A stretch of DNA of 64,000 bases, taken from contig JAGB01000002.1 in assembly GCA_000526435.1 (NCBI GenBank), forward strand, positions 248,001 to 312,000, written 5' to 3'. Of the stretch, positions 7,863 through 18,184 are shown in pieces; the first letter of the stretch is position 1; each line of letters starts with the position of its first letter. The notes below the pieces were generated by a model. That model was not told the origin of the DNA and ran no database searches. It saw nothing but the letters and a program-made list of their open reading frames with translations. The stretch comes from Caldicoprobacter oshimai DSM 21659. GTDB taxonomy: Bacteria; Bacillota; Clostridia; Caldicoprobacterales; Caldicoprobacteraceae. The position numbers and the translations under genes are program-made.

Positions 7863-9038
7863 CTATACTCTAGCTCTGTTTTTTGACAGCACATCAAACG
7901 CTACGGCCATCAGCAGAACAAAACCTTTAATGATCATCTGCATATCACTACCCACACCCATTATAGACATACCGTTGTTGAGTACACCCATAACCAGTGC
8001 ACCAATAATGGCTCCGCTAACGGTACCAACACCGCCGTAGGCCGATGCACCACCAATAAAGCAAGCAGCGATCGCATCGAGCTCAAAATTGATACCCGCT
8101 TGCGGCGAAGCCGCATTTAAACGTGCAGCAAATACAATACCGGCTACTGCCGCTAAAAAGGCCATATTTACATAGGTAAAAAACAGAACTTTATTTGTAT
8201 TTATACCCGAAAGCCTTGCGGCCTTCTCGTTACCTCCCATAGCATAAATATAACGTCCCGGTACGGTTTTTGTGGTAAAAAAGGAATAGACTAAAACTAA
8301 TATTCCTATCAAAACAAATATAATAGGCAATCCTTTGTAAGCCGCCAGCCAGTAGGCAAACAGATTTATACCTGCTAAAACCAATACAATCTTGGCAATA
8401 AACAGCGGCATTGCAATTACTTCAAAGTTGTACTTTTTCTGTTCGGCTCTCTTCTTAAACTGCAAGATTACATAAATGATAGAAATAATCGCTCCAACTA
8501 CCAGAGCCGTAATATTCAATTTGGTGCCAAAACCTCCAAACACATCAGGAATAAAGCCCGTACTTATTCGCTGAAATTCCTCGGGAAACGGCGATAATGT
8601 GAGTCCTTTTAACATAGCAATGGTAAGTCCTCTGAACATAAGCATTCCCGCAAGAGTTACGATAAAAGCGGGTATTCTTAAATAGGCAATCCAGAACCCC
8701 TGCCATATCCCTATTGCTATCCCTATTAAAAGACATATAAATATGGTCAAACCCACGTCCATTTTCATATTGATTATAAGGGTCCCTGCAATGGCGCCAA
8801 TAAAGGCACTTACAGAACCTACCGAAAGGTCAATGTTGCCCCCCGACAATATACAAAGCGTCATACCGATAGCTAGAATTAACACGTAACTGTTCTGCAG
8901 AACCAGGTTTGTGACATTCTGGGGTAAAAGAAGAATGCCATCGGTAAGAATCTGAAAAAATATAGATATCACAATGAGAGCAATGAACATACCATATTGT
9001 CTTATGTTGTTTTTAAAAACATCTTTAATGGTTTGCAT
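7863..9038 (-). CDS. mmsB: Monosaccharide ABC importer, permease (MmsB/GguB/XylH type)
   Basis: 391 aa, about ten membrane helices, BPD_transp_2 fold as in ribose/xylose importers. The conserved cytoplasmic coupling segment GGNIDLSVGS lies near residue 70, and a second typical segment (GRYIYAMGGNEKAARLSGI) lies near 270. Its start directly abuts or overlaps the end of the ATPase gene (9038). It is the last gene of the binding-protein/ATPase/permease operon. Xylose or several aldoses are the likely substrates by family; the exact sugar cannot be read from sequence. Confidence 0.88.
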   Translation of the reverse strand: MQTIKDVFKNNIRQYGMFIALIVISIFFQILTDGILLLPQNVTNLVLQNSYVLILAIGMTLCILSGGNIDLSVGSVSAFIGAIAGTLIINMKMDVGLTIFICLLIGIAIGIWQGFWIAYLRIPAFIVTLAGMLMFRGLTIAMLKGLTLSPFPEEFQRISTGFIPDVFGGFGTKLNITALVVGAIISIIYVILQFKKRAEQKKYNFEVIAMPLFIAKIVLVLAGINLFAYWLAAYKGLPIIFVLIGILVLVYSFFTTKTVPGRYIYAMGGNEKAARLSGINTNKVLFFTYVNMAFLAAVAGIVFAARLNAASPQAGINFELDAIAACFIGGASAYGGVGTVSGAIIGALVMGVLNNGMSIMGVGSDMQMIIKGFVLLMAVAFDVLSKNRARV

Positions 9039-10573
9039 TACACGACCTCCTTAATGCTCTGCATAATGCATTTCATTATGCTCTCTTGAGATGCTTCCTC
9101 GCGATCAAGTTCTCCTACAATCCTTCCCTCATTCATAACATATACTCGATCGCACATTCCCAAAATCTCGGGAAGTTCAGAAGAAATAAGAATAACAGCT
9201 TTCCCTTCCTCAGCAAGGTTGTTTATAATCTTATAAATCTCATATTTAGCACCTACATCTATACCCCTAGTAGGTTCGTCCAGTATCAATATATCAGGTT
9301 TAGCAAAAATCCACTTGCTGAGTAGAACCTTTTGCTGATTTCCCCCTGATAAATTGCCTGTCTTCTGCAACACGCTGCTGCATTTAATATTGAGTTTTCT
9401 GCGATACTCTTCAGCAACATATATTTCCCTGTTTTCATCAACCACCAGGTTTTTGCTTATATTATTAAGGCTTGCAAGAGAGATATTTCTTTTAATATCA
9501 TCAATCAAAATAAGTCCAGCTGATTTCCGATCTTCAGTAACATAAGCCAAACCATTCTCTATCGCCTGGCGCACACTATTCAGCACCAATTCTCTGCCGT
9601 TTTTTATTATCTGCCCGCTTATATGCTTTCCGTAAGATTTACCAAACACGCTCATGGCAAACTCGGTCCTACCCGAGCCCATAAGCCCGTATATCCCTAC
9701 AATTTCACCTTTTCGCACCTTTATGCTTACATCCTTAATCACTTTTCTGCCTTCGATCAAAGGATGATACACATTCCAGTTTCTCACTTCAAAAATAACT
9801 TCGCCAATTTTGCGCGTTCGTTCAGGGAAACGGTTTGTAAGCTCACGTCCTACCATTCCTTTGATAATCCTATCTTCACTTACATCATCTTTATGTCTAT
9901 CAAGCGTTTCAACCACACGACCATCCCTGAGAATTGTAATGGAATCGGCAACTTTTAGCACTTCATTCAACTTATGCGAAATTAATATGCAAGTAATCCC
10001 TTCTTTTTTAAGCTCCAAGAGAAGATTCAAAAGATTCTCTGACTCCTTTTCATTTAAAGCCGCTGTTGGCTCATCCAAAATTAGCAGTTTTACATTCTTG
10101 GCCAGTGCCTTTGCAATTTCCACAAGCTGCTGTTTACCCACACCTATATCTTTTACAAGGGTAGCAGGACTTTCCCTAAGCCCTACTCTTTTCATAAGCT
10201 CGGCAGCCTGCATATGGGTTTGATTCCAGTTTATCAGCCATCTTTTTGCCCTTTCGTTCCCTAAAAAGATATTCTCTCCTATAGAAAGGGATGGTACCAA
10301 AGCCAGTTCCTGATGAATAATGACTATCCCAGTCTTCTCACTGTCCTTGATACCTTTAAAGATGCATTCCTTACCTTCAAAGAAAATACTGCCACTATAA
10401 GTGCCATAAGGGTAAACACCACTTAGCACATTCATAAGGGTAGATTTTCCGGCGCCGTTTTCGCCCACCAGCGCATGGATCTCACCTTTTCGAACCTTGA
10501 GGTTAACATTGTCCAGCGCTTTTACCCCCGGAAAAAGTTTTGTAATATTTCTCATTTCAAGAATGTACTCCAC
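9038..10573 (-). CDS. mmsA: Monosaccharide ABC importer, tandem ATPase (MmsA/GguA/XylG type)
   Basis: About 511 aa with two ABC domains, as usual for carbohydrate CUT2 importers. The first half has Walker A (GENGAGKST), a Q-loop and Walker B ([11 protein letters not shown]); the second half has the degenerate P-loop ([10 protein letters not shown]), signature LSGGNQQKV and Walker B ([14 protein letters not shown]). I chose the GTG at 10573 ([10 protein letters not shown]), preceded by AGGGGTT at good distance; the open frame runs further upstream to 10711, but that part is not conserved-looking and enters the intergenic hairpin. Next gene follows without gap. Confidence 0.9.
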   Translation of the reverse strand: MEYILEMRNITKLFPGVKALDNVNLKVRKGEIHALVGENGAGKSTLMNVLSGVYPYGTYSGSIFFEGKECIFKGIKDSEKTGIVIIHQELALVPSLSIGENIFLGNERAKRWLINWNQTHMQAAELMKRVGLRESPATLVKDIGVGKQQLVEIAKALAKNVKLLILDEPTAALNEKESENLLNLLLELKKEGITCILISHKLNEVLKVADSITILRDGRVVETLDRHKDDVSEDRIIKGMVGRELTNRFPERTRKIGEVIFEVRNWNVYHPLIEGRKVIKDVSIKVRKGEIVGIYGLMGSGRTEFAMSVFGKSYGKHISGQIIKNGRELVLNSVRQAIENGLAYVTEDRKSAGLILIDDIKRNISLASLNNISKNLVVDENREIYVAEEYRRKLNIKCSSVLQKTGNLSGGNQQKVLLSKWIFAKPDILILDEPTRGIDVGAKYEIYKIINNLAEEGKAVILISSELPEILGMCDRVYVMNEGRIVGELDREEASQESIMKCIMQSIKEVV

Positions 10574-10646
10574 TGCTTTATCAACCCCTAACATCATTGT
10601 ATTGACAAATAATATGGTCTCCAAGCAGCAAAAACTATATGACATC

Positions 10647-10691
10647 ATATTTGCAAGCCGAACAGCTAAAACCTGTCCGGCTTGCAAATAT
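10647..10691 (-). terminator. Intergenic stem-loop between SBP and ATPase genes
   Basis: Long inverted repeat, 19-nt arms (10647-10665 and 10673-10691) around a 7-nt loop with a single G-U type mismatch. It lies between the binding-protein gene and the ATPase gene of one operon. Such stems usually stabilise the upstream SBP message or partly terminate transcription so that SBP is made in excess. No long T-run follows, favouring the stabiliser or processing role. Confidence 0.7.
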
Positions 10692-10747
10692 ACATTTAAG
10701 TTAAAGGCCAATTATTTAAAGATTTTAACCCCCAACCATTACTTTAA

Positions 10748-11857
10748 TTATTGTTTTAAATCATCCTCGGTATAATAACCGCTGTCCAGCAATATCTCCT
10801 TATAATTGTTGACATCTACATATACGGGATCGCACAGGTATGAAGGAACGACCTTCACTCCATTATGATAAGTCTTAGTGTCATTCACAGGTACCTCTTT
10901 GCCTTGAGTTATAGCTTCAATCATCTCAACAACTTTAGAAGCAAGTACCCTTGTATCCTTAAACACCGACATCGACTGCTGTCCGTTGATCATGGCAATT
11001 ACATTGGGTTTATCGCAGTCCTGTCCCGTCAGAATCGGATACGGCTTATCAGCTGTACCATATCCGGCATTCTTAAGAGAAGCGATAATACCTATTGCCA
11101 AACTATCATTGGGCGAAAGCACAGCATCTAACTTGGTCCCATCTGCATAATAAGCAGTGATAAGATTGTCCATTCTAGCCTGAGCTTTAGCAGAATCCCA
11201 ACCTTGAATAGCTACCGTTACAAAATCCTTTTGTCCACTTACCACAACCAGCTGACCGTTATCAATATAAGGCTTAAGCACACTCATAGCGCCATTGTAG
11301 AAGAAGGTAGCATTATTGTCATCGGGTGAACCCGCAAATATCTCTATGTTGTATGGCCCCTTACCTTCTTTCAACCCGAGCTTCTCTTCAATATACTGCC
11401 CCTGGATTACACCAACCTTGAAATTGTCAAATGTTGCATAGTAATCAACGTGCTCTGATTGCATAATAAGACGGTCATATGCAATAACCTTTATACCGTT
11501 ATCAGCTGCTTTTTTAAGCACATCAGTAAGAGCCGAACCATCGATAGCTGCAATTACCAGAACCTTGCTACCTTTAAGGATCATATTCTCAATTTGCTGT
11601 ATCTGGGTATTTACATCATTGTTCGCATACTGAAGGTCAACCTTGTATCCTTTAGCCTCAAGTTGAGCTTTCAAATTGGCTCCGTCCTGATTCCATCGCT
11701 GCAAAGACTGAGTGGGCATGGAAACACCGATAAGAACATCTTTTCCATTATCCGAAGAACCAGACGATGGATTTGCTGAATCTTTTGTCGCTGAACCACA
11801 CGCAGCAATGCTCACCATAATAGCAGCTGCTAAAATAAAGATAATAAGTTTCTTCAT
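10748..11857 (-). CDS. chvE: Monosaccharide-binding lipoprotein (ChvE-like, periplasmic-binding type 1)
   Basis: 369 aa. Lipoprotein signal with lipobox SIAAC at about residues 16-20, then a Ser/Gly-rich linker and a type 1 periplasmic-binding fold ([63 protein letters not shown]). This is the pattern of ChvE/xylose-binding proteins of CUT2 importers. A clear promoter (11903-11931) and ribosome site (AAGGGGGAGC) lie upstream, so the importer operon has its own promoter separate from the regulatory genes. Confidence 0.9.
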   Translation of the reverse strand: MKKLIIFILAAAIMVSIAACGSATKDSANPSSGSSDNGKDVLIGVSMPTQSLQRWNQDGANLKAQLEAKGYKVDLQYANNDVNTQIQQIENMILKGSKVLVIAAIDGSALTDVLKKAADNGIKVIAYDRLIMQSEHVDYYATFDNFKVGVIQGQYIEEKLGLKEGKGPYNIEIFAGSPDDNNATFFYNGAMSVLKPYIDNGQLVVVSGQKDFVTVAIQGWDSAKAQARMDNLITAYYADGTKLDAVLSPNDSLAIGIIASLKNAGYGTADKPYPILTGQDCDKPNVIAMINGQQSMSVFKDTRVLASKVVEMIEAITQGKEVPVNDTKTYHNGVKVVPSYLCDPVYVDVNNYKEILLDSGYYTEDDLKQ

Positions 11858-11902
11858 AAGAGCTCCCCCTTTTTTTTAATATATTGACTTAGAACCATGC
11901 CC

Positions 11903-11931
11903 ATTATACAGTTTTTACAAGCAATGCTCAA
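11903..11931 (-). promoter_or_regulatory. Sigma-A promoter of the monosaccharide importer operon
   Basis: On the minus strand TTGAGC (11931-11926), 17-bp spacer, perfect TATAAT (11908-11903). It lies about 45 bp upstream of the binding-protein start, after the terminator of the regulatory operon. A near-consensus promoter with imperfect -35 fits activation by the adjacent AraC-type regulator. Confidence 0.7.
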
Positions 11932-11952
11932 CGTAATTAGCTGCTCAGTTAC

Positions 11953-11980
11953 AAAAAAAAAATGCTCTCTTAGAGAGCAA
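11953..11980 (-). terminator. Rho-independent terminator of the sensing operon
   Basis: On the minus strand a short perfect stem (GCTCTCT...AGAGAGC) followed by ten T residues, 35 bp after the stop of the AraC-type regulator gene. Confidence 0.88.
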
Positions 11981-12015
11981 TATTTTACTATTGGTACTCC
12001 ATTGCGGTGTAGATT

Positions 12016-13329
12016 TTAATGCAGTTTCTCCCTGTACTCGGTTGGCGTCACCCCTTCATACTTTTTGAATACCTTGCTGAAATAATTAGGATCGCTGTAT
12101 CCTACTAAATAGCATATTTCCTTGATGCTGAGAGAATCGTCCTTAAGCAATTCTTTAGCCTTATTTATTCTAATCAAATTTAAATAGTCAGAAAAATTGT
12201 ATCCAAACACCTTTTTGAAGGTACGGCTAAAATAATATGGACTTAGATTAAATTTTGCCGCAGTATCCTTAAGGTTAATATCTTCTTTTAAGTTATCAGT
12301 AATATATTGCTCTACCGCTTTAAAAAGAGCAAATTTTTCCCCGTAACCGTTTTTAAACTTGTCATTCAAAAATTGATCATGAGCTATGAGATGTTCGATA
12401 TCTTGATAATAAACCACACCAGTATCATCAAGTGAATACTCCAAAGCCTTGCAGGCCTCTTGATATGATTCATGCATTTGATGTATGCCATCGTAGCATT
12501 TCCCTAAGCCTATTCTAATTGGTACACCAAAAAACCTCTTTACTTCCCTCTTCACATCCAAAGCCAGATTGATCACATTTAATTTAGTTTCATCCGCATC
12601 TTTATGAAGTGACATTTGAATAAAATAAATCAGATCTTTGGTAAAACGGTAGCTTCCTATGGCCTTGTAGCGCTGATTCAAAAAAACCTTTATATGTTCA
12701 CCAATCTGAGTTTTTAATCTTTCAGAAAAATAGACCGGCCCATCGTTGTCATCTTCTTCCTTAAGCCTTACCACCATGCAAAAGGTGTTTTTAAAATCCA
12801 TGTTCAAATACTCCATATACATTTCAACGTCAATGACTTCCAGCATATCATTGACAATGGAATAGCTCAATTCATTTTCCATCACCGGAATCAGATTGTA
12901 TATCTTCTCCTCATTTTCAATCTCTCTTTTACGCTTCTCCTTCTCGGACTGTACATATTCGACGGCTTCCCTAATTTTTTCGCGCAGTTCCGCACGGTCA
13001 AATGGCTTTAAAATATATTCCCTGACGTTATTCCTAACAGCTTCCACTGCAAAGTCAAAATAGTCATACGCCGTAAGAATAATAAAATAAGCATGGGGAA
13101 GAAAGTTCTTGATTTCCTGTATAGCCTTTAATCCATCAATACCTGGCATTTTTATATCAATGATTATAATGTCAGGCCTTAAGCGTTCGGAAATTTCTAT
13201 GGCCTCTCTTCCGTTTCGCGCCTCGCTGATTTCAAATTGCTCTTTTAGCTCTTTGAATGCGCCTTCTATAACATCTCTAATGGAATCACGAACATACTTT
13301 TCATCATCGGCAATTAAAAATCTTAACAT
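12016..13329 (-). CDS. AraC-type response regulator (YesN family) of the sugar-sensing set
   Basis: 437 aa. Receiver domain 1-120 with acidic pocket ADDEK, phosphoacceptor in DIIIIDIKMPG and LKPFD lysine; a middle region of about 200 residues; and two helix-turn-helix motifs of AraC/XylS type at about 335-437 (LKDTAAKFNLSPYYFSRTFKKVFGYNF and IKEICYLVGYSDPNYFSKVFKKYEGVTPTEYR pattern). Starts 8 bp after the kinase gene with AGGAGG at good spacing. Likely activates the adjacent importer promoter. Confidence 0.9.
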   Translation of the reverse strand: MLRFLIADDEKYVRDSIRDVIEGAFKELKEQFEISEARNGREAIEISERLRPDIIIIDIKMPGIDGLKAIQEIKNFLPHAYFIILTAYDYFDFAVEAVRNNVREYILKPFDRAELREKIREAVEYVQSEKEKRKREIENEEKIYNLIPVMENELSYSIVNDMLEVIDVEMYMEYLNMDFKNTFCMVVRLKEEDDNDGPVYFSERLKTQIGEHIKVFLNQRYKAIGSYRFTKDLIYFIQMSLHKDADETKLNVINLALDVKREVKRFFGVPIRIGLGKCYDGIHQMHESYQEACKALEYSLDDTGVVYYQDIEHLIAHDQFLNDKFKNGYGEKFALFKAVEQYITDNLKEDINLKDTAAKFNLSPYYFSRTFKKVFGYNFSDYLNLIRINKAKELLKDDSLSIKEICYLVGYSDPNYFSKVFKKYEGVTPTEYREKLH

Positions 13330-13337
13330 GGCCTCCT

Positions 13338-14837
13338 CTACTCCCTTATAGGAATTTTGAGATATACTCTAGTACCAAAACCTTTTTTGCTCTCAATTGA
13401 GAAGATATCATCCCGGTTGTACATCAGCTTAAGCCTTTGAACGACACTCCTTATACCCAGACCCGTAGTATGTCCCACAGGCCGCTGTTCCGGGCTATCT
13501 GAAATAATTTTTTCCAGCATATCCTTATCCATTCCACATCCTGTATCTTCTATGAGTATCGTACAGTAATCCCCTTGCTCGTTTATTTCAATATTTATAA
13601 CTCCTCCCTCTTCTTTGGGCTCTATACCGTGTATAAATGCGTTTTCTACAAAAGGCTGCAGTGTCATTGCCGGAACTATCACCTTTTTCAAATCGGCATT
13701 TATCTTCAAATTAAACTTAAACCTATCTTCGTATCTTATTTTTTGAATATACATATACTGCCTTACAACGTTTACTTCTTCTTCTAGAGTAGCATTTCGA
13801 TCCATCATGCTTAAGCTGTACCTGAGTATACCGGCAACCGCTCTTATAAGGCTTTCTGTTTTATCGGCATTTTCTTTAATCGCCGTCTGGCTTATGCAGT
13901 TTAAAGTATTAAACAAAAAATGAGGATTTATCTGAACCTGTAGAATTTTAAGCTGTGACACCTTTAAGGCATTCTCATAGCTCAATAGCCTCATCTGCTC
14001 ATCCTGAAGCTTCCTTTCAAGCTCAGCTTTCTCCTGCAAGGATTCAATGTATTTGCTTATGTGGGTAATCATCTTGCTGAAAGCCTCCGAGAGAATGTCC
14101 AATTCATAAATATACGTCTTTTCACCTTCATTATAGGTAAAATCCCCTTTTACCACCTTTTCTGAAACGTTTACCAGCTCCCTCAGTTTTCTTGTTATAT
14201 CGCCTATAAACAACAGCGTATAGATAGCACTTACCATCAATGCCGTCATTATATACGCCATCAATACCCTGTTGACATGGTCCTGCTTTTGCTTCAACTC
14301 ATTATAAATGTTGACATTGTAATCAAAATAGCTGTCGCTCAGCATTGATATAAAAGCATTGCAGTAGGATACGATTTCTTTGGTCCACACATATTCCTCG
14401 TAATACACATCAACCCCGGAATGGTTGTCATAAATCTCAATGGTACGGTCTGCAGCTTCCTTAAAACTCTTCAGGGAATTTAAAAGATCCCTCAGAATGT
14501 ATCTACTTCTAAGATCCGAATCCTCCTGAAGCGCTATTACATTTTCAACGGCTTTATCGTAATGAAATTTATAAAGCCGTTTAGATTCTTCCGCATTGGT
14601 CAATATATATTGATTAAAGTGAAAAAACGATTCATTTAAACTATTTTTAATTTGATTGGTGACGCTCATTCTGTTCATCATAATATTATAGGTGCTGCTT
14701 ATCCTATTGCTCATTATTAAAGATACAACATTGCTGGTAGCAATAGGCAATATAATGATCACAGCAAATATAATGAACTTCTTCTTTAAGCTACTGGATT
14801 TCGCTATAGTATCCTTGCTGTTGTTTTCTGAACTCAT
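13338..14837 (-). CDS. LytS/YesM-type sensor histidine kinase
   Basis: About 499 aa. Membrane helix near the N-terminus, an extracytoplasmic domain of about 150 residues, a second helix (about 200-220), HAMP, then His_kinase domain with phosphoacceptor in QINPHFLFNTLN and HATPase (VENAFIHGIEPK, DTGCGMD, TGLGIRSV). The ATG at 14837 is used here; it lies 47 bp inside the upstream binding-protein gene, so the two are overlapped and probably coupled. With the membrane-anchored sugar-binding protein upstream it matches the XylFII-LytS-type partnership described for Clostridium xylose sensing. Confidence 0.88.
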   Translation of the reverse strand: MSSENNSKDTIAKSSSLKKKFIIFAVIIILPIATSNVVSLIMSNRISSTYNIMMNRMSVTNQIKNSLNESFFHFNQYILTNAEESKRLYKFHYDKAVENVIALQEDSDLRSRYILRDLLNSLKSFKEAADRTIEIYDNHSGVDVYYEEYVWTKEIVSYCNAFISMLSDSYFDYNVNIYNELKQKQDHVNRVLMAYIMTALMVSAIYTLLFIGDITRKLRELVNVSEKVVKGDFTYNEGEKTYIYELDILSEAFSKMITHISKYIESLQEKAELERKLQDEQMRLLSYENALKVSQLKILQVQINPHFLFNTLNCISQTAIKENADKTESLIRAVAGILRYSLSMMDRNATLEEEVNVVRQYMYIQKIRYEDRFKFNLKINADLKKVIVPAMTLQPFVENAFIHGIEPKEEGGVINIEINEQGDYCTILIEDTGCGMDKDMLEKIISDSPEQRPVGHTTGLGIRSVVQRLKLMYNRDDIFSIESKKGFGTRVYLKIPIRE

Positions 14838-15780
14838 CAAGGTTTTCTTTGTCGACCACCAGCACATCTGTAATAAACAACCCCTTTGTAGTTTTTCCTT
14901 CGATATTATCCATAATGATATTTACAGCTTTGTAGCCCATAAGATAAGGCTTCTGCACTACAGTGGATGTAATTACCCCTTTTTCAATGTTGTCAAGGGT
15001 CTCGGGCAAATCATCAAAACAGATAATTTTTACTTTTCCGGTAAGCCCCAAACCCTTAACCGCTTTGGCTGCACCCAATCCATCTAAAGCTGAAGTGCAA
15101 AACAATGCTTTTACGTCAGGATGCTGATTTAAAATCTTTTTTGCTGCCAGCTCGGCTTCTAATAGATACGAATCTGATGACTCAATAGCCGCTATAACAA
15201 TATTTGAGTTGCTATTTATATAGTCTTTAAAGCCCTCCACCCTCTCTATCTGGTTCTTTACACTTTTGCCACCCATAATTATACCAACCTTGCCTTCGGT
15301 GCCGATTTGACGAATCACTTCCCTGCCCCCCACTCTTCCCGCCTCTACATTATCTGTGCCCACATATGCAAGGCGCTTGCTGTTTTCGGCATCAGAGTCA
15401 ATGGTAACTAATGGAATACCGCCTTCTATAACTTTATTGATGACATCATTATAGCGTGTTTCATCCTGTACATAGGCTATTATTCCACTCACCTTTGCAG
15501 CGTACGCCATCTTAATCAACCTTATACCCTCCTCAACACTCGCAGTATCAGGCCCCTGAAAATCTATGATAACTCCTCTTTCCTTAGCAGCTTTCTCAGC
15601 TCCCAAGCGTACCTGTTGCCAGTAAGGATTGGCGTAAACATGGCTTATAAGCACTATTTTGGGTTTTATCTCCTCTTCAACAGGTTTCTCATATTTTAGG
15701 CTGTCAAGCAGCACCAAATTAAATATAATGAAAAGTAAGGCCGCCGAATAATATACCGCGTATTTTAAGAATCTTTTCAC
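14791..15780 (-). CDS. Membrane-anchored sugar-binding protein of a three-component sensor (XylFII-like)
   Basis: About 329 aa. A single N-terminal membrane helix (YAVYYSAALLFIIFNLVLL) and no lipobox, then a type 1 periplasmic-binding fold (IVLISHVYANPYWQQV, GIIAYVQDETRYNDVI, TIDSDAENSKRLAYVGTDN, VKALFCTSALDGLGAAKA). Unlike the transport SBP downstream it keeps an uncleaved anchor, suiting a ligand-presenting partner for the kinase. Start GTG at 15780 (VKRFLKYAV) is preferred over the GTG at 15789 because GAGGGGG then lies about 8 bases upstream. It overlaps the kinase gene by 47 bp. Confidence 0.83.
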   Translation of the reverse strand: MKRFLKYAVYYSAALLFIIFNLVLLDSLKYEKPVEEEIKPKIVLISHVYANPYWQQVRLGAEKAAKERGVIIDFQGPDTASVEEGIRLIKMAYAAKVSGIIAYVQDETRYNDVINKVIEGGIPLVTIDSDAENSKRLAYVGTDNVEAGRVGGREVIRQIGTEGKVGIIMGGKSVKNQIERVEGFKDYINSNSNIVIAAIESSDSYLLEAELAAKKILNQHPDVKALFCTSALDGLGAAKAVKGLGLTGKVKIICFDDLPETLDNIEKGVITSTVVQKPYLMGYKAVNIIMDNIEGKTTKGLFITDVLVVDKENLDEFRKQQQGYYSEIQ

Positions 15781-16430
15781 CCGCTTCACCCCCTCTGTAA
15801 GGGAACAAAGTTACCGGCTTAAAAATAATTATAACCAGCGAGCCAGCTTGTTCATATTTATTATAGCATTATTTTGTGAGGTTTACACTATTGTAACGCT
15901 TGCCTTAGTTTCCAAATTATTCTAGAAAAATGGACAATAAATACTTTCTAATTCATCATGGGATACAATAAAAGTCTCTAATTAATTACAAGCACACAAC
16001 CAAAAATGTTTCCAAAGAACATAGCCACTCACAACAGCGCCAATGGAAAACGCATATTTGATTACGTACCAATTGATTTTTAATTAAAAGTTTCACTTGA
16101 AATGGAGAAATCGTTACTGTATCCCTATGACACCCTGCCTCTGCAAATATCAAAATATTGTTATTAATTTACATATACATATACAATTACCTTTTTCAAA
16201 TTTTATTTAAATTTTTAGCAGATTATGTAAATTTTTTAGATTTATATGCTGTACTCACCATAGTAAACGGGATTGACGTTGCATTAGCCATACTTATATG
16301 ATCTAGCAGTTATGGAACATATCTAAAAATAGTTATGACAATCAGTACTATACCACAAAAATCAGTAATATACATACATCAGGAACTTTATGAAAATCCT
16401 CAGAAAAATAAATTAGAGGGGGAACTTAAA
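15781..16430. other. Divergent promoter region between the sensing operon and an importer operon
   Basis: 650 bp, strongly AT-rich. A TATAAT-like box on the minus strand (15860-15865) could serve the sensing operon; its -35 is poor. On the plus strand a TTGACG/TATGAT pair lies at 16273-16302 upstream of the importer operon. No gene or RNA family was recognised in the rest. Confidence 0.55.
16273..16302 (+). promoter_or_regulatory. Candidate sigma-A promoter of the first oligosaccharide importer
   Basis: TTGACG (16273-16278), 18-bp spacer, TATGAT (16297-16302). Predicted start about 120 nt upstream of the SBP ATG. Confidence 0.45.
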
Positions 16431-18125
16431 ATGAAAAAACCAATCAAAATGATTTCTTTCTTACTGGTTTTAATTCTAACAGTAGGCTTGTTTAGCGGAT
16501 GCACAGGAACATCATCTGACAAAACAGGTGATACCACTACAAAAGTAGAAAAAGATTCAACAGATAAAAACGATGAAAAACCAGCCGAGAGCGAAACTAA
16601 AGAAGGTGAAAGTGAAGCAGGAAGTTTTGCACTACCTATTGTGGATAAGCCTATAACCTTTACTTATTGGGTGCCTTTCGGTGGAACAGCCAAAGAAATC
16701 ATACCCGATTTAAGTCAAAATGAAGTTTACCAGGAGCTTGAAAAATTGACAAACGTAAAAATTGAATTCATTCACCCTCCAGAAGGCCAGGAGACAGAGC
16801 ACTTCAATCTTATGATTTCTTCAGGTGACCTACCGGATATAATAGAACAAGGCGAAAGATACAAAGGCGGTATAGATAAAGCCATTGCCGACGGTATCTA
16901 TATTAGGCTAAATGAACTGGTAGATAAATACGCTCCCAACTTTAAAAAAATCATAGAATCAAATGAAGAACTGAAAAAGCAAGTATATTCAGATGAAGGC
17001 AATCTGTTAGGGTTCGGCATGATTACCAGTGATGTTCCCGGAACATCATTAGAACCGACAGCAGAGAATCCGTGGTGTGGTCCTTTTATAAGGAAAGATT
17101 GGCTGGATGAACTAGGCATGGAGATACCCACCACCATAGATGAGTGGTATACTGCACTGAAAGCTTTCAAGGAACAGATGAATGCTGAAGTTCCCATGAT
17201 ATGGAACAATGCAATAGGTATGGAACCTTCAACAGGCGCTTTTGTAAGTGCTTTCGATATTGGTCCAGGCTTCTATATAAAAAACGGTGAAATAAAGTAT
17301 GGTCCGATAGAACCAGGATTTAAAGAGTATTTACAATTAGTAAACAAGTGGTATGAGGAAGGATTGATAGACAGGGATTTCCCAACCAGGGATGCTAAGA
17401 GCATAGATGCTCTTGTAATGTCAGGAAAAGTAGGCGCAAAATTACAGGATGGAACCGCATTGGTGTTAAAAGCAAGAGCCGTTGGTATTGAATTTGCAGG
17501 AGCTCCTTATCCAAAGAAGAACGAAAATAGTGAAATACACTGGAGATATAAAAATAATATATGCAGAGCCAACTACGGTGTTATAACATCTAAGTGTAAA
17601 AACCCCGAAGTAGCTGTCAAATGGTTTGACTACCATTATACCGAAGATGGTTTCAAACTCTTCAATTTCGGTGTGGAAGGAAAGAGCTATACTGGCATAG
17701 ATGAAAAGGGAAGACCAAAATATGTTGAATATATAAGCAAAAACAACTATCAGGATTTTGACAGGTACAATTCTGTATTCAGACTTCATAATGGACCTTA
17801 TCTAAAGAGCGACCTTAGAAGCAATCCCAGAAGATGGATGGAAGACTTAGAGCAGTATCGCATTACATGGAATAACCAACCGGCTGACTATGTACTGCCT
17901 CCTATTACTCTGACAGCAGAAGAAGGCGCCGAATACGCCAAAATCATGAGTGATATAGAAGCCTATAGAAATGAGATGATGCTCAAATTCATCATGGGGC
18001 AAGAGCCTCTGGACAAATTTGATGAATATGTAAACAACATAAAGGCTATGAACATTGACAGGGTTATAGAGATTTATAAAGCTGCACTTGACCGATATAA
18101 CAAGAGACTTGAAAAGGTTGATTAA
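16431..18125 (+). CDS. Extracellular sugar-binding lipoprotein (family 1, LplA type)
   Basis: 564 aa from the ATG at 16431, chosen because of GAGGGGGAAC just upstream and because the lipoprotein signal (MKKPIKMISFLLVLILTVG, lipobox FSGC) begins there. A Thr/Lys/Glu-rich linker follows, then a large SBP fold. Members of this group (LplA/YtcQ) bind oligosaccharides from plant glycans, often galacturonan or xylan fragments. First gene of a +strand operon with two permeases. No ATPase is encoded, as usual for this type, which shares a genome-wide MsmX-like ATPase. Confidence 0.9.
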   Translation: MKKPIKMISFLLVLILTVGLFSGCTGTSSDKTGDTTTKVEKDSTDKNDEKPAESETKEGESEAGSFALPIVDKPITFTYWVPFGGTAKEIIPDLSQNEVYQELEKLTNVKIEFIHPPEGQETEHFNLMISSGDLPDIIEQGERYKGGIDKAIADGIYIRLNELVDKYAPNFKKIIESNEELKKQVYSDEGNLLGFGMITSDVPGTSLEPTAENPWCGPFIRKDWLDELGMEIPTTIDEWYTALKAFKEQMNAEVPMIWNNAIGMEPSTGAFVSAFDIGPGFYIKNGEIKYGPIEPGFKEYLQLVNKWYEEGLIDRDFPTRDAKSIDALVMSGKVGAKLQDGTALVLKARAVGIEFAGAPYPKKNENSEIHWRYKNNICRANYGVITSKCKNPEVAVKWFDYHYTEDGFKLFNFGVEGKSYTGIDEKGRPKYVEYISKNNYQDFDRYNSVFRLHNGPYLKSDLRSNPRRWMEDLEQYRITWNNQPADYVLPPITLTAEEGAEYAKIMSDIEAYRNEMMLKFIMGQEPLDKFDEYVNNIKAMNIDRVIEIYKAALDRYNKRLEKVD

Positions 18126-18154
18126 GAAAGAAGCTTTTTGCTTCTTTCTTAATC
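18120..18154 (+). terminator. Intergenic stem-loop after the SBP gene
   Basis: Perfect 15-bp stem (18120-18134 with 18140-18154) and a TTTTT loop, overlapping the SBP stop codon. There is no trailing T-run, and the permease gene of the same operon starts 30 bp later, so it is more likely a message stabiliser or partial attenuator than a full terminator. Confidence 0.75.
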
Positions 18155-18184
18155 AACCCAATAATTTAAGGAGGAGGCTGCTAT

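Noticed and set aside
10574-10711. N-terminal extension of the sugar ATPase frame
   Set aside because: It has a hydrophobic, non-ABC sequence, crosses into the intergenic hairpin region and lacks a ribosome site; the GTG at 10573 fits better.
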